Positions 11,536 through 11,622 of a stretch of DNA of 11,622 nt are shown here, one piece after another. The DNA is taken from positions 409 through 12,030 of the forward strand of contig JAJQCI010000315.1 in NCBI GenBank assembly GCA_021202835.1, read 5' to 3'. The stretch is from Clostridiales bacterium (GTDB taxonomy: Bacteria > Bacillota > Clostridia > Lachnospirales > CAG-274). Every line of letters starts with the position of its first letter. Within the stretch, counting starts at the first letter, position 1. Below the pieces are notes generated by a model. The model ran no database searches. It saw nothing but the letters and a program-made list of their open reading frames with translations, and was not told the origin of the DNA. The position numbers and the translations under genes were made by a program.

Positions 11536-11622
11536 CCCATTTCCACATTAAAAAAGGCACTTTATTTCAAGCGCTATACTTTATTCGATATTCAAGCTCA
11601 TATTTATTAATCATTATTATCT
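11536..11622. other. Right-end stretch without an assigned feature
   Basis: It is AT-rich, with short CTTGAATA/CTTGAAATA repeats read on the minus strand. I see no confident promoter or gene in it. The upstream part of the membrane-protein operon would lie to the right. Confidence 0.5.

Noticed and set aside
1..11622. tRNA, rRNA, CRISPR array, insertion sequence or integrase attachment site
   Set aside because: I saw no cloverleaf, regularly spaced repeats, transposase frame or phage integrase gene in the window.

Overview
The window is the head-and-tail (late structural) segment of a temperate contractile-tailed phage, most likely an integrated prophage of the PBSX/Xkd type in a low-to-moderate GC Gram-positive host, probably a Clostridia-class gut bacterium. 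The evidence is the protein families, the gene order, the strong purine-rich ribosome binding sites (AGGAGG and GGGGGTG types), frequent GTG starts and sigma-A-like promoters. I cannot name the species from sequence alone.

The structural genes are all on the minus strand and are read from right to left: scaffold (10084-10659), major capsid (9025-10056), head-tail connector (8631-9020), head-closure-like protein (8243-8629), HK97-gp10-like neck protein (7685-8242), tail terminator (7211-7648), a small conserved protein (6858-7103), tail sheath (5524-6855), tail tube (5027-5506), tail assembly chaperone (3750-4181) with a frameshifted extension (3559-3753), tape measure (947-3553) and a LysM baseplate/tail protein (217-945). 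Portal and terminase would lie to the right and the rest of the baseplate to the left, outside the window.

Accessory DNA interrupts this operon in three places. (1) Between tail tube and chaperone sits a hicAB toxin-antitoxin unit with its own consensus promoter and terminator. Its hicA is broken by a 49-base, nearly perfect palindromic insertion, while hicB is intact. (2) Right of the scaffold, 10740-11100 holds a compact locus that looks like an Fst/par-type type I toxin-antitoxin system. It has a 36-residue membrane peptide gene on the plus strand, a convergent small RNA on the minus strand, a shared 14-bp terminator stem, and matching repeats at the 5' ends of both transcripts. Right of it is a pair of small accessory genes, a zinc-ribbon protein and a two-helix membrane protein. 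(3) At the left edge there is a promoter, a structured leader and a 20-residue all-hydrophobic peptide gene, which may be a second type I toxin-like unit.

The most notable points are the Fst-like locus, the left-edge hydrophobic peptide with its sequestered ribosome binding site, the slippery A AAA AAC frameshift site of the tail chaperone, and the palindrome-interrupted hicA. Stretches without a structural gene are 1-216 (hydrophobic peptide unit), 4660-5026 (hicA remnant and hicAB promoter), 10660-11111 (terminator and the type I locus) and 11536-11622 (nothing I can assign).
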